From positions 310,001-374,000 of the forward strand of contig NZ_AP026561.1 of assembly GCF_025997855.1 (NCBI RefSeq): a DNA stretch of 64,000 nt, written 5' to 3'. The notes beneath the pieces were generated by a model. That model saw only the letters and a list, made by a program, of their open reading frames with translations. It had not been told where the DNA came from and ran no database searches. How positions within the stretch are numbered: the stretch's first letter is position 1; each line of letters starts with the position of its first letter. The stretch is from Deinococcus aetherius (GTDB lineage: Bacteria > Deinococcota > Deinococci > Deinococcales > Deinococcaceae). The position numbers and the translations under genes are program-made. Below, piece after piece: positions 9,094-19,861 of the stretch.

Positions 9094-10143
9094 TCAGGTG
9101 GGCCCTCGTGCTCGGCGCGGGAGGCGTGTCGCGGCACCGGGCGGCGCGGTCGAGTCGCGGACGACTAGGGTCGTGGGAAAGAGGAGATGGGGCTCGGCCG
9201 GGGGCTCACCGCGCGTGAGGGCGAGGAGCATCCGCACCGCCGCCGCGCCCATCTCCTGAAGGGGTTGCCGGACGGTGGTGAGGGCCGGGGTGGTCAGCGC
9301 GCTGGAGGTCACGTCGTCGAAGCCCACGAGGGAGAGGTCCCCCGGCACGCGGACGCCCAGCCGCTCGGCGGCCCGCAGCACCCCGAAGGCGGTGGAGTCG
9401 TTCGCGGCGAAGATCGCGGTGGGGGGCTCGGGGAGGCGCAGGAGGGCCTCGGCGGCGGCCTGACCGCCACTTTCCGAGAAGTCGCCGTCCCGCAGGTACT
9501 CGGCGGGAACGCTCACGCCCGCTTCCCCCAGCACCTCCAGGAAGCCCTGCTCGCGCGCCGCCGCCTCCTCCCGGTTGAGGGCGGTGACCGTCGCGCCCCG
9601 GATATGGGCGATCCGGCGATGCCCCAGCTCCAGCAGGTGTCGCGCGGCGAGGTGCCCCCCGTGCCGGTTGTCGCTCTGCACCCCGTAGGTGCCCATCCCA
9701 CCCGCCATCACCACCGGCACCACGCCCCGGAACACCTGTGGCTCGTCGTCCGTGGGCAGGATCAGCAGCACCCCGTCCGCCAGCGTCCGCAGCAGGGCGC
9801 CGCGTTCACGCTCCAGCGCCTCGTTCCCCGAGGTGGTCAGCACCGCGAGCGTCATCCCCGCGTCCTCGGCGGCGGCACTCGCCCCCTGCATCAGCTCGGT
9901 CACGTACGGTGAGTTGTACATCGGCGCCATCACCCCGATCAGGTTCATCCGCCGCCCCGCCAGCACCCGCGCCGCCGGGTTTACCACGTACCCGCTCTGC
10001 TGGATGGCCCCCAGCACCCGCTGCCGAGTCGCCTCACTCATGCCCGGCTTCCCGTTGATGACGTTCGAGGCCGTCATCTTAGACACCCCCGCCAGCCGCG
10101 CGACATCGGCCAGGGTGGCGGGAGAGATGGAGTCGGTCGTCAT
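9094..10143 (-). CDS. LacI-family transcriptional repressor
   Basis: 349 aa from ATG 10143, chosen over longer frames because AGGAG lies 7 nt upstream and the product begins just before the helix-turn-helix. The LacI HTH is at about residues 10-33 (TLADVARLAGVSKMTASNVINGK), followed by the hinge helix (NPAARVLAGRR) and a periplasmic-binding-protein-like ligand domain ending in the usual LTTVRQP region. It is first in a minus-strand series with an ABC transporter, GH3 glucosidase and GMC oxidase. Two palindromes of LacI type lie upstream (10175 and 10251), so it is likely autoregulated and induced by a sugar derived from the transported glycoside. Confidence 0.93.
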   Translation of the reverse strand: MTTDSISPATLADVARLAGVSKMTASNVINGKPGMSEATRQRVLGAIQQSGYVVNPAARVLAGRRMNLIGVMAPMYNSPYVTELMQGASAAAEDAGMTLAVLTTSGNEALERERGALLRTLADGVLLILPTDDEPQVFRGVVPVVMAGGMGTYGVQSDNRHGGHLAARHLLELGHRRIAHIRGATVTALNREEAAAREQGFLEVLGEAGVSVPAEYLRDGDFSESGGQAAAEALLRLPEPPTAIFAANDSTAFGVLRAAERLGVRVPGDLSLVGFDDVTSSALTTPALTTVRQPLQEMGAAAVRMLLALTRGEPPAEPHLLFPTTLVVRDSTAPPGAATRLPRRARGPT

Positions 10144-10174
10144 GGAACTCCTTGTGGGGCGAAGCAGAACAGGG

Positions 10175-10186
10175 TTTACCGGTAAA
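10175..10186. promoter_or_regulatory. LacI-type operator, proximal
   Basis: TTTACCGGTAAA is a perfect 12-bp palindrome with the central CG typical of LacI/PurR-family operators. It lies 32 bp upstream of the lacI-like start codon at 10143. Confidence 0.75.
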
Positions 10187-10250
10187 GCTGCCAGGCCGGG
10201 AGGAAGCATTCAAATCCTGAAGATGTGCCGCCTTAGAACGCTCGCTTTTC

Positions 10251-10262
10251 TTTACCGATAAA
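10251..10262. promoter_or_regulatory. LacI-type operator, distal
   Basis: TTTACCGATAAA differs by one base from the proximal palindrome and is 76 bp from it (about seven helical turns), a spacing compatible with repression by looping. The 10263-10561 stretch beyond it carries no gene; it contains the upstream region of the divergent ohr-like gene. Confidence 0.72.
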
Positions 10263-10561
10263 GTACGCTTCTTCACGTCTGGTGTCAATAAGAATGGATG
10301 AATCCGCTCTCATCCTTGAGGTCGAGGGGGAAGGGGAGGCGTGAGTCGGGAAGAGCCCCTGGTTTCTTGCCCTCCCTCTTTCGGCGAGTTTTGGCTCCGG
10401 CCAGGTGCCATATCCGCCCCGTCCGCGCATGGGGGCGCTGTCCGTGAGGCTCCGTGGGAGCGGCCTGCCGGGAAGGAGGGGCCTCCCGGAACCTTCATAC
10501 GGTGGGCGGTCTGACCGTCTGCCCATGACGGCTCGCCTACGGTGGGCCCTCAGGAGGTGCT

Positions 10562-11029
10562 ATGAGCAAAGTGCTGTTCACGACCCAGGCGACCGCGCAT
10601 GGTGGCCGCGCCGGTTACATCGAAACCCCCGACCACCACCTCGGCGTGAAGCTGAGCGTGCCGCAGGAGATCGGCGGGGACGGCGGCGTGGGCACGAACC
10701 CCGAACAACTCTTCGCCGCCGGGTACGCCGCGTGTTTCCAGAGCGCCATCGGCGGCGTCGCCCGGCGCGACAAGATTTCCTTCGGCTCCTCGCGCGTCAC
10801 GGCGGTGGTGGGCCTCGTGCGCGACGACCTCGGGTACGCCCTCGACGTGGAACTGCGAATCGTCCTGCCCGACCTCACCCGCGAGCGGGCGCAGTACATG
10901 ATCGACGAGGCCCACAAGCGTTGCCCGTACAGCCGCGCCCTGGGGGGCAACGTGGACGTGCGCCTCGTACTGGAGGACGAGGGGCTGGTGGAGGAAGGGC
11001 AGGAACAGGAACAGGCGCAGCAGGCGTAG
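10562..11029 (+). CDS. OsmC/Ohr-family organic hydroperoxide resistance protein
   Basis: 155 aa, preceded by AGGAGGTGCT. Ohr proteins are homodimeric thiol peroxidases that reduce organic and lipid hydroperoxides in the cytoplasm. The two redox cysteines are visible: the peroxidatic Cys in GYAACF (about residue 59) and the resolving Cys in KRCPYS (about residue 120), with NPEQLFAAGYAACFQSAIG the family hallmark. The first 145 residues cover the whole domain; the C-terminal Glu/Gln tail (EEGQEQEQAQQA) is extra. It is transcribed divergently from the LacI gene and appears monocistronic. No MarR-type OhrR lies next to it. Confidence 0.93.
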   Translation: MSKVLFTTQATAHGGRAGYIETPDHHLGVKLSVPQEIGGDGGVGTNPEQLFAAGYAACFQSAIGGVARRDKISFGSSRVTAVVGLVRDDLGYALDVELRIVLPDLTRERAQYMIDEAHKRCPYSRALGGNVDVRLVLEDEGLVEEGQEQEQAQQA

Positions 11030-11322
11030 GGAAGAGCGGGGAAGGTGTGGGCCCATCAGGGGGTTCCATGCCTCCGCTTCTGAGTGCCTAGAGTGCGGAA
11101 GTGCCGAAAAGTCAGCCCCTCTTGCGACGCGGGCATGACGGAGACAAGACCGTCGCGGTGGGAGAGGGTGTGTCCGCCCTTTCTCAGTCCGCTCAAACGG
11201 TCCTCCAGGACGCCTCGCAAATCGGGGTCCAACCGGGGAAGCGGGCGATTTGCGACGGGGTGACCTGGGGTCCACTCGAAGCCGACGCTACCGTGCGCCG
11301 CGCCGCATGACAGGGAAGTGGA

Positions 11323-11884
11323 TTGGGCAAAGAGGCTGCGGGGGAGGCCGTCGTGTTCTCGCTCACCGCCTCGGGCGTTCCCGAACATGCCGTGGGCGGC
11401 GAGCGCGTGCCGGCGACCCTGCTCGGCGGGGGGCTGGCCCTGGCAGTCTCGCGGCTGGGCCCGGCGTGGCAGTCGCGGCAGGTGGCGGGCGCGTTACGGG
11501 CGGCGGCACAGGCCCAGGTGGAGTACCCGGGCCTGCTCGCCTCCCCGTCCCGCCGCCCCTCTCCGGGCGAACTCGACGCCTCCCGCGCCCGGGCCCGCGC
11601 GTCGCGGGTGCAGGCCGAGGGGGTGGTGCGGGCGGCAGCCCTGGAGCCCCGCTGGGACCCGGGTGCCCGCGCGGCGGCGGAGGAATCGCTCGCCCGGCTG
11701 GAGGCGAACGCGGCGGCGCTGCACGCCCAGCACGCCCAGGCCCTGCGGGCTCCCCCCGAGTCGGCCCGACGGCTCCACCCTGGAGACCGTGGACCGGGCC
11801 CTCGCCGCTGCCCGCGCTCTTGCGGCCCGCTGGGTGGGGGCAGCGGTGAGGGGCACCTCCCCGGGGAGAATCTCCCGGTGCTGA
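11323..11884 (+). pseudogene. Hypothetical alanine-rich helical protein, frameshifted near its 3' end
   Basis: No family recognised. Frame 11323 (TTG start) has strongly G/C-biased third positions and encodes a mostly helical protein (SRLGPAWQSRQVAGALRAAA, LARLEANAAALHAQHAQAL) up to about 11750. Beyond the run of six C at 11752-11757 that frame degenerates to Arg/Pro/Gly, whereas the frame shifted by one base gives a sensible helical end, PDGSTLETVDRALAAARALA, stopping at 11884. One extra C in the homopolymer explains this: either a real inactivating mutation or a sequencing error. The TTG start is uncertain. The 11030-11322 stretch before it shows no convincing gene. Confidence 0.5.
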
Positions 11885-11951
11885 CCGAAGGCTGACGGCC
11901 GGGTGACGCCGGGCTGACGTGCGGCGGGTGTGATGACGGGTGGAGGACAGC

Positions 11952-13679
<1,728 letters not shown>

Positions 13680-13698
13680 GCGGGCAGGGGAGGTCGTG

Positions 13699-14142
13699 AT
13701 GCGTTCCCTGTTTCTGTCCCTGTGGCTGCTCGGCGCCGCGTCGGCGGCCCCCACCCCCCTGCGCTTCGACCAGTTCTACTCCGGGACGAGCATTCGCGGG
13801 CCCGTCTTCTCCCCCCTGGCGCGCTCGCTGGACGGTCACGAGATCGTGCTCGACGGCTTCGTGGCGCCCGGGGAGGAGGGCGAACTTCCCCGGCTCCTGG
13901 TGCTGACGGCCACCCCCCTGAGGGAATGCCCGTACTGCCTGGAGGCCGCCGACTGGCCGAACGAGGTGGAGGGCATGTGGCGGCATGTGCTGGTAGAACT
14001 GCCCAGGGGCACGGCGATCCCGGCCCCCGGCTCGCGCGTTCGGGTGGTGGGGCGGCTGGAACTGGGGAACCGGCCCGCCCCGCTGGAAAACGTGGCGACG
14101 CCGCTGCGCCTGCACGCCTCCGCCGTCACGCCGCTGCCCTGA
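13699..14142 (+). CDS. Exported hypothetical protein with CPYC motif
   Basis: 147 aa from ATG 13699 (GGGGAGG five bases upstream; a GTG lies one codon earlier). Signal peptide RSLFLSLWLLGAASAAP, then a compact beta-rich domain with LDGHEIVLDGFVAPGEEGELPRL-like strands, a CPYC motif at about residue 77 and RVRVVGRLELG. The pattern (replace-and-limit OB-like fold with a Cys pair after a strand) recalls small periplasmic proteins such as the DUF3299 group, but I do not recognise it firmly. Its position directly behind the alkaline phosphatase suggests export-linked or phosphate/metal-related work; the CPYC could be redox active or bind metal. Confidence 0.75.
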   Translation: MRSLFLSLWLLGAASAAPTPLRFDQFYSGTSIRGPVFSPLARSLDGHEIVLDGFVAPGEEGELPRLLVLTATPLRECPYCLEAADWPNEVEGMWRHVLVELPRGTAIPAPGSRVRVVGRLELGNRPAPLENVATPLRLHASAVTPLP

Positions 14143-14146
14143 GGGG

Positions 14147-14356
14147 TCACTTGCCGAGTTTCCTGACCGCGTCCTCGGCGTCTTTCAGGCTGTCGAACTC
14201 CCCGTCCAGGTAAGCCCATTCCGCGCCGCCCTCGGGTTTGGCAAGCTGGGCGTTCAACCTCCAGAACTTGGGGTCGCTGTGCTTCTCCACGTAGATGCGG
14301 TGGATGGCGTCGGCGTGGACGAAGCTGCCGTCTTGCAGCCTGATGAACCTCGTCAT
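14147..14356 (-). CDS. Small conserved-type hypothetical protein (69 aa)
   Basis: A 69-residue soluble protein with alternating charged and aromatic residues (RFIRLQDGSFVHADAIHRIYV; EFDSLKDAEDAVRKLGK), suggesting a small beta-beta-beta-alpha fold. No family recognised. Support for a real gene: a proper -10 box TAAGCT (14362-14367, minus strand) exactly five bases before the ATG, matching the leaderless pattern of other genes here, and a sharply bounded reading frame ending 5 bp from the end of the convergent CPYC gene. Confidence 0.7.
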   Translation of the reverse strand: MTRFIRLQDGSFVHADAIHRIYVEKHSDPKFWRLNAQLAKPEGGAEWAYLDGEFDSLKDAEDAVRKLGK

Positions 14357-14361
14357 GCCTC

Positions 14362-14408
14362 AGCTTAGGGGTTCGTCCCCACCGTTGTGTCAGCCCCCGG
14401 GGTAAGGT
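14362..14408. promoter_or_regulatory. Back-to-back leaderless -10 boxes (14356 gene and aldo/keto reductase)
   Basis: On the minus strand TAAGCT (14362-14367) lies five bases before the ATG at 14356. On the plus strand TAAGGT (14403-14408) lies five bases before the ATG at 14414. Both fit TANNNT-N5-ATG, so transcription should begin at or next to the start codons. Confidence 0.65.
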
Positions 14409-14413
14409 GCCGC

Positions 14414-15391
<978 letters not shown>

Positions 15392-15415
15392 GGGAGGGCC
15401 GTGCCCCCGGCGGGG

Positions 15416-15421
15416 TAGACT
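15416..15421 (+). promoter_or_regulatory. Leaderless -10 box of the BTAD/ATPase regulator
   Basis: TAGACT followed by five bases and the ATG at 15427, with no Shine-Dalgarno sequence in between. Same arrangement as at several other genes of the window. Confidence 0.6.
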
Positions 15422-15426
15422 CGGCA

Positions 15427-18372
15427 ATGCCCCCGCACCTCGCGCTGCTGGGCGCCCCCCTCGTGACGCAGGGGGGGCGCCGGGAGGACGTGCCGCTCGT
15501 CCGGCCCGCTTACCTGCTGCTGTACCTCGCGTGCGTGGGCGAGTGGGTGAGCCGCGACATGCTGACCCACGTCTTTCGCCCGGAGGGCGCCGAGGCCGCC
15601 ACGCGCGGCAGCCTGCGCCTGCTCCTCACCCGCGCCCGGCGCCTCGCCTGGGCGGCGGGGGTGGAGGCCGAGCCGCTGCGGGTGCGCTGGCGGGTGGAGA
15701 CGGACGTGGGGGAGTTGCGCCGCGCCCTCGCCGCGCGCGACTGGCGCCGGGCAGCAGGGGTCTACCCCGCCCCCCTGCTGCCCGGGCTGCCGACCGGGGG
15801 GCTGCCGGGCTTTCACGAGTGGCTGGAGACCGAGCGCGCCACTCTCCACGCCGCGTGGCTGGAGGCCGTCACCCGCCACGAGGACGAGCTGCTGCGCCGG
15901 GGCGCCTTCGGCGAGGCCGCCCGGCTGCTGGGGCGGGCCCTCGCCCTCGACCCCCTCTCCGAGGACGTGCTGGGGCGCTTCCTGCGCGCATCGCACCTCG
16001 CGGGTGAGCGCGACGGGGCCCTGCGCGCCTACGAACGCTTCGCCGCGCGGCTGAGGGCCGACCTCGGCCTCACCCCGCTGCGGGGCACCCTCGACCTCGT
16101 GGACGCCCTGCGCCGGGACGCGCCGCCCGCCCCGCCGGTTGGGGGAGAGGCGCCCGCCGCCGTGCCCCTCGACCTCGTGCGTCCCCCCGCCCTGGTGGGC
16201 CGCGAGGCGGAGGTGGCCCTCGTGCGCGGGGCCTCCACCCCCGTCGTGCTCGTGATGGGGGAGCCGGGAGTCGGGAAGACGCGGCTGCTCGCCGAGGTGC
16301 TGCCGCATCCCCGGCCCCTGCGCTGCCAGGAGGGGCTGGAGCACGTGCCGTACTTCCCGCTCCTCGCCGGGGTGCGCGCCCGGCTGCCGGGGCTCCCCGA
16401 CCTCGGCCCGTACGCGGAGGACCTCGCGCGCTTCGTGCCCGAGCTGCGCCCGCCCGGGGAGGCGCCGCCCGACTCCGGGGACGCCGACTCCGGCAAGGTG
16501 CGGCTTCTCGAGGCCCTCGCCCGCGTCTTCGCCCCGGAGGGCGCGGTCGTTGTGGACGACCTCCAGTGGGCCGACCCCGCCACCCTGGAGTGGCTCGTCT
16601 TTCTCGTGCGGCGCGGCGGGGTGCGGCTCCTCGGCGCCTTCCGGGAGGGCGAGGACGGTCCGGCCCTGCGGGAGACCCTGCGCGCCCTCGCCCCCGAGAT
16701 GACGCTCGTCCCGCTCGCCCCCCTGCCCGAGGCGCAGACGGCGGCCCTCGCCCTCGGGGTCACGGGCGGGGCGGACGAGCTGGCGGGGTGGCTCTACCCC
16801 CGCAGCGGCGGCAATCCCCTCTTCGTGCTGGAGTGGCTGCGGGTCCTCCTCCAGGAGGGAGCGTACGAGGCGCGCGGGGGAAAGTGGCGCCGCCGCACCC
16901 CCGGCCCGCCCGACCTCGACGCCCTGCCGCTCGCGCCCCGTCTGGCCGACCTCGTGCTGCGCCGCGCCGACACGCTCCCGGAGGCTGAGCGCCGGGTGCT
17001 CGACGTGGGAAGCGTGCTGGGCGGGACGCTGAGCCCCGCTCACCTCGCGCGGGTGCTGGGGGAAGGCGAGTGGGCCGTGAGCGACGCGCTCGCCCGCGCC
17101 GAGCGTCTCGGCCTGCTGCGCGGCGAGCGTCTCGCGCACGACGTGGTGCGCCGGGCCCTGTACGAGGCGATGCCGCCCGCCCGGCGGCGCTTCCTGCACG
17201 GGCAGGTGGCGCGGGCGCTGGAGGGAGTCCTGGGCGACCTGATCGTGGCCGAGCACGCCCTCCTCGCCGGGGACGAGGCCGCCGCAGCCCGGCTGTGGTT
17301 CCACGAGGCGCGTTTCTCCTTCGAGGTGCGGCGCGGCTTCGAGGACGAGGCGACGGCCCTGTACGAGCGGGTGCTGCGCCTCGGCGTGCGCACCCCCGAG
17401 TGGTACCGGGCGCACGCCTACCTCGCCGTGCGCCGCCGGGTGGCGGGCCGCGCCGTAGAGGCCCGCGAACTCATCGCCACGGTGCTGCGCGAGTCCGGCG
17501 ACCCGGCGGCCCGCGCGGTCGCCCACGCGGAGGGCGCGAACCTGGCGTACATGGACGGCGACCTCGGCGCGGCGGCCTCGCTGGTCTCGCTCGCCGCCCG
17601 GGAGGCCGCCACCCAGGACGACCCGGGGTTGAGGCGCGACGTGCTGCTGATGCATGCCAACATCGCCCACTACCGGGGCGAGTACGCCGAGGCGCTGCGC
17701 ATCGCCGAGGAGGGCGTGGCGGCGGGGCGGCAGGAGCCCCTGAGCCTAGGCTTTTGCAACTGGCTGAGCCTGCTCGGTGCCCTGCTGTGCGACGTGGGCC
17801 GCTTCGAGGAGGCGCTGGGTCTCTACCGCGAGCAACTGGAGGCGGCCCGCTTCCTGGGGGCGCGCTCCGAGCAGGTCAAGGTGAGCAGCGACATCATCGC
17901 CACCCTGCACGACCTCGGGCGGATTCACGAGGGCGTCCCCCTCGCCGAGGCGGCCCTGGGGCTCGGGCACTTCAACGACTCCTACCCCCTGCGCTATCAC
18001 CTCGCCCTCGCCTACTGCCGGGACGGCCGCCTCGCCGCCGCCCTCGACCACGCGGACGCCGTGCTGCGCGGCTCTCCCTCCGTGAACATGCGCGCCCACG
18101 CCCACGCCCTCCTCGCCGAGATCCACGACCGCGCCGGGCGGGCGGCGCAGGGGCACGCGGCCCTCGCGGCGGGGCTCGCGGAGGTGGAGGGCTGCGACGT
18201 GCTCACCGCGCGGGCCGTCGTCGTGATCGCCGTGCTGCAATTCGGGCCCGCCGACCTCCTGGCCCGCGCGCGGCCCATCCTCGCGGGCCTGCACGCGGAC
18301 GTCCTGCCCGCCTACCTGCGCCCGGACTTCGTGACCGCGCTCACCGCCCGGGTTCATGAGCTGAGCGTTTGA
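15427..18372 (+). CDS. BTAD/AAA-type ATPase transcriptional regulator
   Basis: 981 aa from ATG 15427. Residues 1 to about 90 form an OmpR-like winged helix (VGEWVSRDMLTHVFRPEG, RGSLRLLLTRARRL). About 95-235 is the bacterial transcriptional activation domain (FHEWLETERATLHAAWLEAV, ALRAYERFAARLRADLGLTP). A STAND-type ATPase follows with Walker A GEPGVGKTRLLAEV (about residue 277) and Walker B VVVDDLQWADP. The C-terminal half is TPR-rich (VLLMHANIAHYRGEYAEALR). Family members are SARP-like activators that switch by nucleotide and protein binding. No C-terminal LuxR HTH is present. The downstream genes encode two lipoproteins on the same strand, possible targets. The ligand is unknown. Confidence 0.9.
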   Translation: MPPHLALLGAPLVTQGGRREDVPLVRPAYLLLYLACVGEWVSRDMLTHVFRPEGAEAATRGSLRLLLTRARRLAWAAGVEAEPLRVRWRVETDVGELRRALAARDWRRAAGVYPAPLLPGLPTGGLPGFHEWLETERATLHAAWLEAVTRHEDELLRRGAFGEAARLLGRALALDPLSEDVLGRFLRASHLAGERDGALRAYERFAARLRADLGLTPLRGTLDLVDALRRDAPPAPPVGGEAPAAVPLDLVRPPALVGREAEVALVRGASTPVVLVMGEPGVGKTRLLAEVLPHPRPLRCQEGLEHVPYFPLLAGVRARLPGLPDLGPYAEDLARFVPELRPPGEAPPDSGDADSGKVRLLEALARVFAPEGAVVVDDLQWADPATLEWLVFLVRRGGVRLLGAFREGEDGPALRETLRALAPEMTLVPLAPLPEAQTAALALGVTGGADELAGWLYPRSGGNPLFVLEWLRVLLQEGAYEARGGKWRRRTPGPPDLDALPLAPRLADLVLRRADTLPEAERRVLDVGSVLGGTLSPAHLARVLGEGEWAVSDALARAERLGLLRGERLAHDVVRRALYEAMPPARRRFLHGQVARALEGVLGDLIVAEHALLAGDEAAAARLWFHEARFSFEVRRGFEDEATALYERVLRLGVRTPEWYRAHAYLAVRRRVAGRAVEARELIATVLRESGDPAARAVAHAEGANLAYMDGDLGAAASLVSLAAREAATQDDPGLRRDVLLMHANIAHYRGEYAEALRIAEEGVAAGRQEPLSLGFCNWLSLLGALLCDVGRFEEALGLYREQLEAARFLGARSEQVKVSSDIIATLHDLGRIHEGVPLAEAALGLGHFNDSYPLRYHLALAYCRDGRLAAALDHADAVLRGSPSVNMRAHAHALLAEIHDRAGRAAQGHAALAAGLAEVEGCDVLTARAVVVIAVLQFGPADLLARARPILAGLHADVLPAYLRPDFVTALTARVHELSV

Positions 18373-18471
18373 AACGTCCGAGAAACGCCCCCTCCTTACC
18401 CTGGGTGCATTCCGAACATGAACCGTGCGGCGTGAGGCTCCGCCCGCGCGGCCCTGGGGAGGGAACCAAGG

Positions 18472-19746
18472 ATGCCGATACCCGTCAAACGTCTCGCCCT
18501 GCTCGCGCTCACCCTGCTCGTCGCCTGCGGCGGATCAGGCCCCTCCGGCGGCGGCACCGACCCGCCCCCCACCCCGGCCGACCCGGGCACCGGGGGTGGT
18601 GGAGGCGGTGGGGGCGGAGGTGGCGGAGGTGGCGGTGGCGGCGGCCCCACCGGACCGTGTGCGGCCACACTCTCGGGAGCGGTCGACATCACGATTCCCA
18701 CCCGGCTGGCGAACGGCGCGGCGGCGTGCGACTACCTGATCGACGGCGTGCTGGACGTGACCTCGGTGCTGACCATCGACCCGGGGACCGTGGTCCGGTT
18801 CGGTCAGGACGCCTCGCTGTACATCTCGTCGGGGGGGGTGCTGGAGGCCGTCGGGACACCTCAGGCCCGCATCCGGCTGGAGGGCCGGAACAAGACCAAG
18901 GGGTATTGGAACGGCATTTCCTTCAACGGCGCGCGCCCCAGCCGCATCGAGTACACCGACATCGAGAGCGCCGGGCAGACCGGCTATCTCAAGAACGGCG
19001 CGGCGGTGAGCGGCGTGGACGGCACGCTGAGCTTCAAGAACAACACCGTCTCCGGGAGCTACACCGACGGCCTCGTGATCAGCGGCGTGAACCGCCTGCT
19101 GATCAACGGCTTTGCGAACAACGTCTTTTACGACAACGTGGGCTTCGGCCTGCGGGTGAGCACCCAGCAGGCCACCGTCCTCGACGCGGCGAGCGACTAC
19201 CTGGGCCGCAGCAGGGGGCTCCCCAACGGTGTCCCCTACGTGAAGCTCGACTGGGACGACACGTACGACGATACGACCCTGCACCGCCTCAACATTCCCT
19301 ACTACGTCAGCATCGCCGTGTACTACAAGGGCGGCGTGCTGACCGTCGAGCCCGGCGCCGAGGTCGTGATGGCCCAGGGCGCGGCCTTCAACCTGCACGG
19401 CGGGGCGCTGCGGGCGGTGGGCACGCCCCAGGCTCCCATCGTCTTTCGCGGCGAGCGTGCGGAGCGGGGGTCCTGGGACGGCCTCGACTTCTTCTACTCG
19501 CGCTCGGACCAGAACGTGATGAGGTACGTCCGGGTACTGTCGGGCGGCGGCGGCAAGGGGGCCAACGTCTACGTCGGCAACGGCTCCTCGCTGCGCATCT
19601 CCGACAGCCACCTCGCCGGGAGCAGCGGCTGGGGTGTGTGCCTTGACAGCATCGACTTCGGTGACGCGGGTGCCACCGTGAACATCGGCCCCGGCATGAC
19701 CTATGAGAACAACGCGGCGGGCAACGTGAACCTGGAGTGCGAGTGA
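18472..19746 (+). CDS. Beta-helix lipoprotein with poly-Gly linker
   Basis: 424 aa, preceded by a GGAGGG box. Signal peptide with lipobox LLVAC (lipidated Cys about residue 22), then a Gly/Pro-rich tether containing some 18 consecutive Gly (nucleotides about 18593-18647). The rest is a right-handed parallel beta-helix with repeated turns such as ILTIDPGTVVRFGQDASLYI and VLTVEPGAEVVMAQGAAFNL, which look like an internal duplication (about residues 90-190 and 275-360). Cell-surface carbohydrate binding or adhesion is the likeliest role, but no catalytic residues of a known lyase are evident. It is followed by another lipoprotein, the S8 protease, behind its own regulatory palindrome. Confidence 0.85.
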   Translation: MPIPVKRLALLALTLLVACGGSGPSGGGTDPPPTPADPGTGGGGGGGGGGGGGGGGGGPTGPCAATLSGAVDITIPTRLANGAAACDYLIDGVLDVTSVLTIDPGTVVRFGQDASLYISSGGVLEAVGTPQARIRLEGRNKTKGYWNGISFNGARPSRIEYTDIESAGQTGYLKNGAAVSGVDGTLSFKNNTVSGSYTDGLVISGVNRLLINGFANNVFYDNVGFGLRVSTQQATVLDAASDYLGRSRGLPNGVPYVKLDWDDTYDDTTLHRLNIPYYVSIAVYYKGGVLTVEPGAEVVMAQGAAFNLHGGALRAVGTPQAPIVFRGERAERGSWDGLDFFYSRSDQNVMRYVRVLSGGGGKGANVYVGNGSSLRISDSHLAGSSGWGVCLDSIDFGDAGATVNIGPGMTYENNAAGNVNLECE

Positions 19747-19808
19747 GCCCCGCGCCGCCCACCCGTCCCCCGGCCCCGGGGGTGGACCTCGGCGGGCCGG
19801 TGTGTCAA

Positions 19809-19824
19809 TGTGACAATTGTCACA
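19809..19824. promoter_or_regulatory. CRP/FNR-type palindrome upstream of S8 protease
   Basis: TGTGACAATTGTCACA is a perfect 16-bp palindrome and an exact TGTGA-N6-TCACA site, the consensus of CRP-family regulators. Deinococcus has such a regulator (DdrI), which recognises CRP-like sites. It lies 38 bp before the protease ATG, a location compatible with control of that gene. Confidence 0.75.
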
Positions 19825-19861
19825 TCAGGCTGTTCCTCGCCCCTCCCGAAAGGAAGTCAAG

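Noticed and set aside
11101..11310. 69-codon plus-strand frame in the gap after the Ohr gene
   Set aside because: No ribosome binding site, no recognisable fold and no third-position bias; treated as non-coding.
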